Source of the DNA: a bacterium
GTDB lineage: Bacteria > Desulfobacterota > DSWW01
DNA length: 7,481 nt
Direction: 5' to 3'
Assembly (NCBI GenBank): GCA_030609865.1
Contig: JAUWSZ010000091.1
Span: forward strand, 1 to 7,481
Positions 7,175 to 7,481 of the stretch are shown piece after piece (the first letter of the stretch is position 1; each line of letters opens with the position of its first letter). The position numbers were made by a program, and so were the translations under genes. The notes beneath the pieces are model-generated. The model was not told the origin of the DNA. It saw only the letters and a program-made list of their open reading frames with translations, and did no database searches.

Positions 7175-7481
7175 ATGCACATCGTAATCGTTCTCTTGCA
7201 CGTGCTGGCCTGTATCGGCCTGATCATGATCGTACTGCTCCAGCGGGGAAAGGGTGCTGACCTGGGAGCGGCCTTTGGCGGCTCTTCCCAGACGGTTTTC
7301 GGCAGCCAGGGCGCAGGCGGTTTCCTGACGAAGATGACGACGGCTGTAGCCGTGCTCTTCATGCTTACCTCGTTGGGCCTGGCGTACCTTTCGTCGACCC
7401 GTGTACAGGCCACGGTCATGGGAGGTGCAGAACAGGCGCAGGACGTCGGGGCGCCGGCACCGGTCGATGACCCGAGTGCGG
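7175..7481 (+). CDS. secG: SecG, protein-export membrane subunit (cut by window end)
   Basis: The reading frame is open from ATG at 7175 to the last base, giving 102 complete codons and no stop. SecG is the small accessory subunit of the SecYEG channel in the inner membrane and assists SecA-driven export. The two expected membrane segments are at about 3-22 and 54-73. Between them is the family signature LLQRGKGADLGAAFGGSS (21-38) followed by QTVFGSQGAGGFLTKMT. After the second segment the visible tail (about 75-102) is rich in Ala, Gln, Pro and Asp, a variable and probably flexible region. GGAAAGG (7161-7167) lies 7 nt before the ATG. A tpiA-secG arrangement is widespread in bacteria and supports the call. 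Confidence 0.95.
   Translation, partial: MHIVIVLLHVLACIGLIMIVLLQRGKGADLGAAFGGSSQTVFGSQGAGGFLTKMTTAVAVLFMLTSLGLAYLSSTRVQATVMGGAEQAQDVGAPAPVDDPSA

Noticed and set aside
6305..7201. 298-codon open frame on the minus strand opposite tpiA
   Set aside because: It is fully antisense to tpiA, has no domain or credible ribosome binding site, and is explained by codon bias of tpiA.

Overview
The window is G+C-rich chromosomal DNA from a bacterium, most likely a Gram-negative of the deltaproteobacterial (Desulfobacterota) type. This assignment is inference. It rests on a gap-pgk-tpiA-secG gene order, a lipobox-bearing COG4324-type aminopeptidase (a family typical of Gram-negatives), an OB-fold plus HD-domain nuclease of the YhaM type, and strong AAGGAGG-like ribosome binding sites. 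No rRNA, tRNA, CRISPR array, transposase or phage gene is visible.

Layout. Bases 1-401 hold no convincing gene. Their main content is a perfect inverted repeat with 61-bp arms (1-61 against 227-287) around a 165-bp spacer, a short CCCGTG tandem array inside it, and a 14-bp tandem duplication (380-407) that contains the stop codon of the next gene. On the minus strand, 402-1487 encodes an OB-fold/HD-domain phosphohydrolase, probably a 3'-5' exoribonuclease. A 122-bp divergent intergenic region follows and carries a good sigma-70-like promoter (TTGACA-17-TATCCT) reading right. On the plus strand come a putative aminopeptidase lipoprotein (1610-2716) and an M28-family zinc peptidase whose catalytic domain is interrupted by transmembrane hairpins (2851-3999).

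The right half is the lower-glycolysis block: gap (4073-5077), pgk (5096-6280, TTG start) and tpiA (6329-7081), closely spaced and each with a strong ribosome binding site, so probably one transcript. They interconvert dihydroxyacetone phosphate, glyceraldehyde-3-phosphate, 1,3-bisphosphoglycerate and 3-phosphoglycerate. The 93-bp tpiA-secG gap contains a stem-loop and a candidate promoter. secG, a SecYEG translocon subunit, starts at 7175 and runs off the window end.

Most of the window is ordinary housekeeping sequence, and I do not see a new multi-gene system. The items most worth a second look are the long perfect inverted repeat at the left edge, the membrane-interrupted M28 peptidase paired with a lipoprotein aminopeptidase, and two small structured intergenic regions (before gap and before secG).
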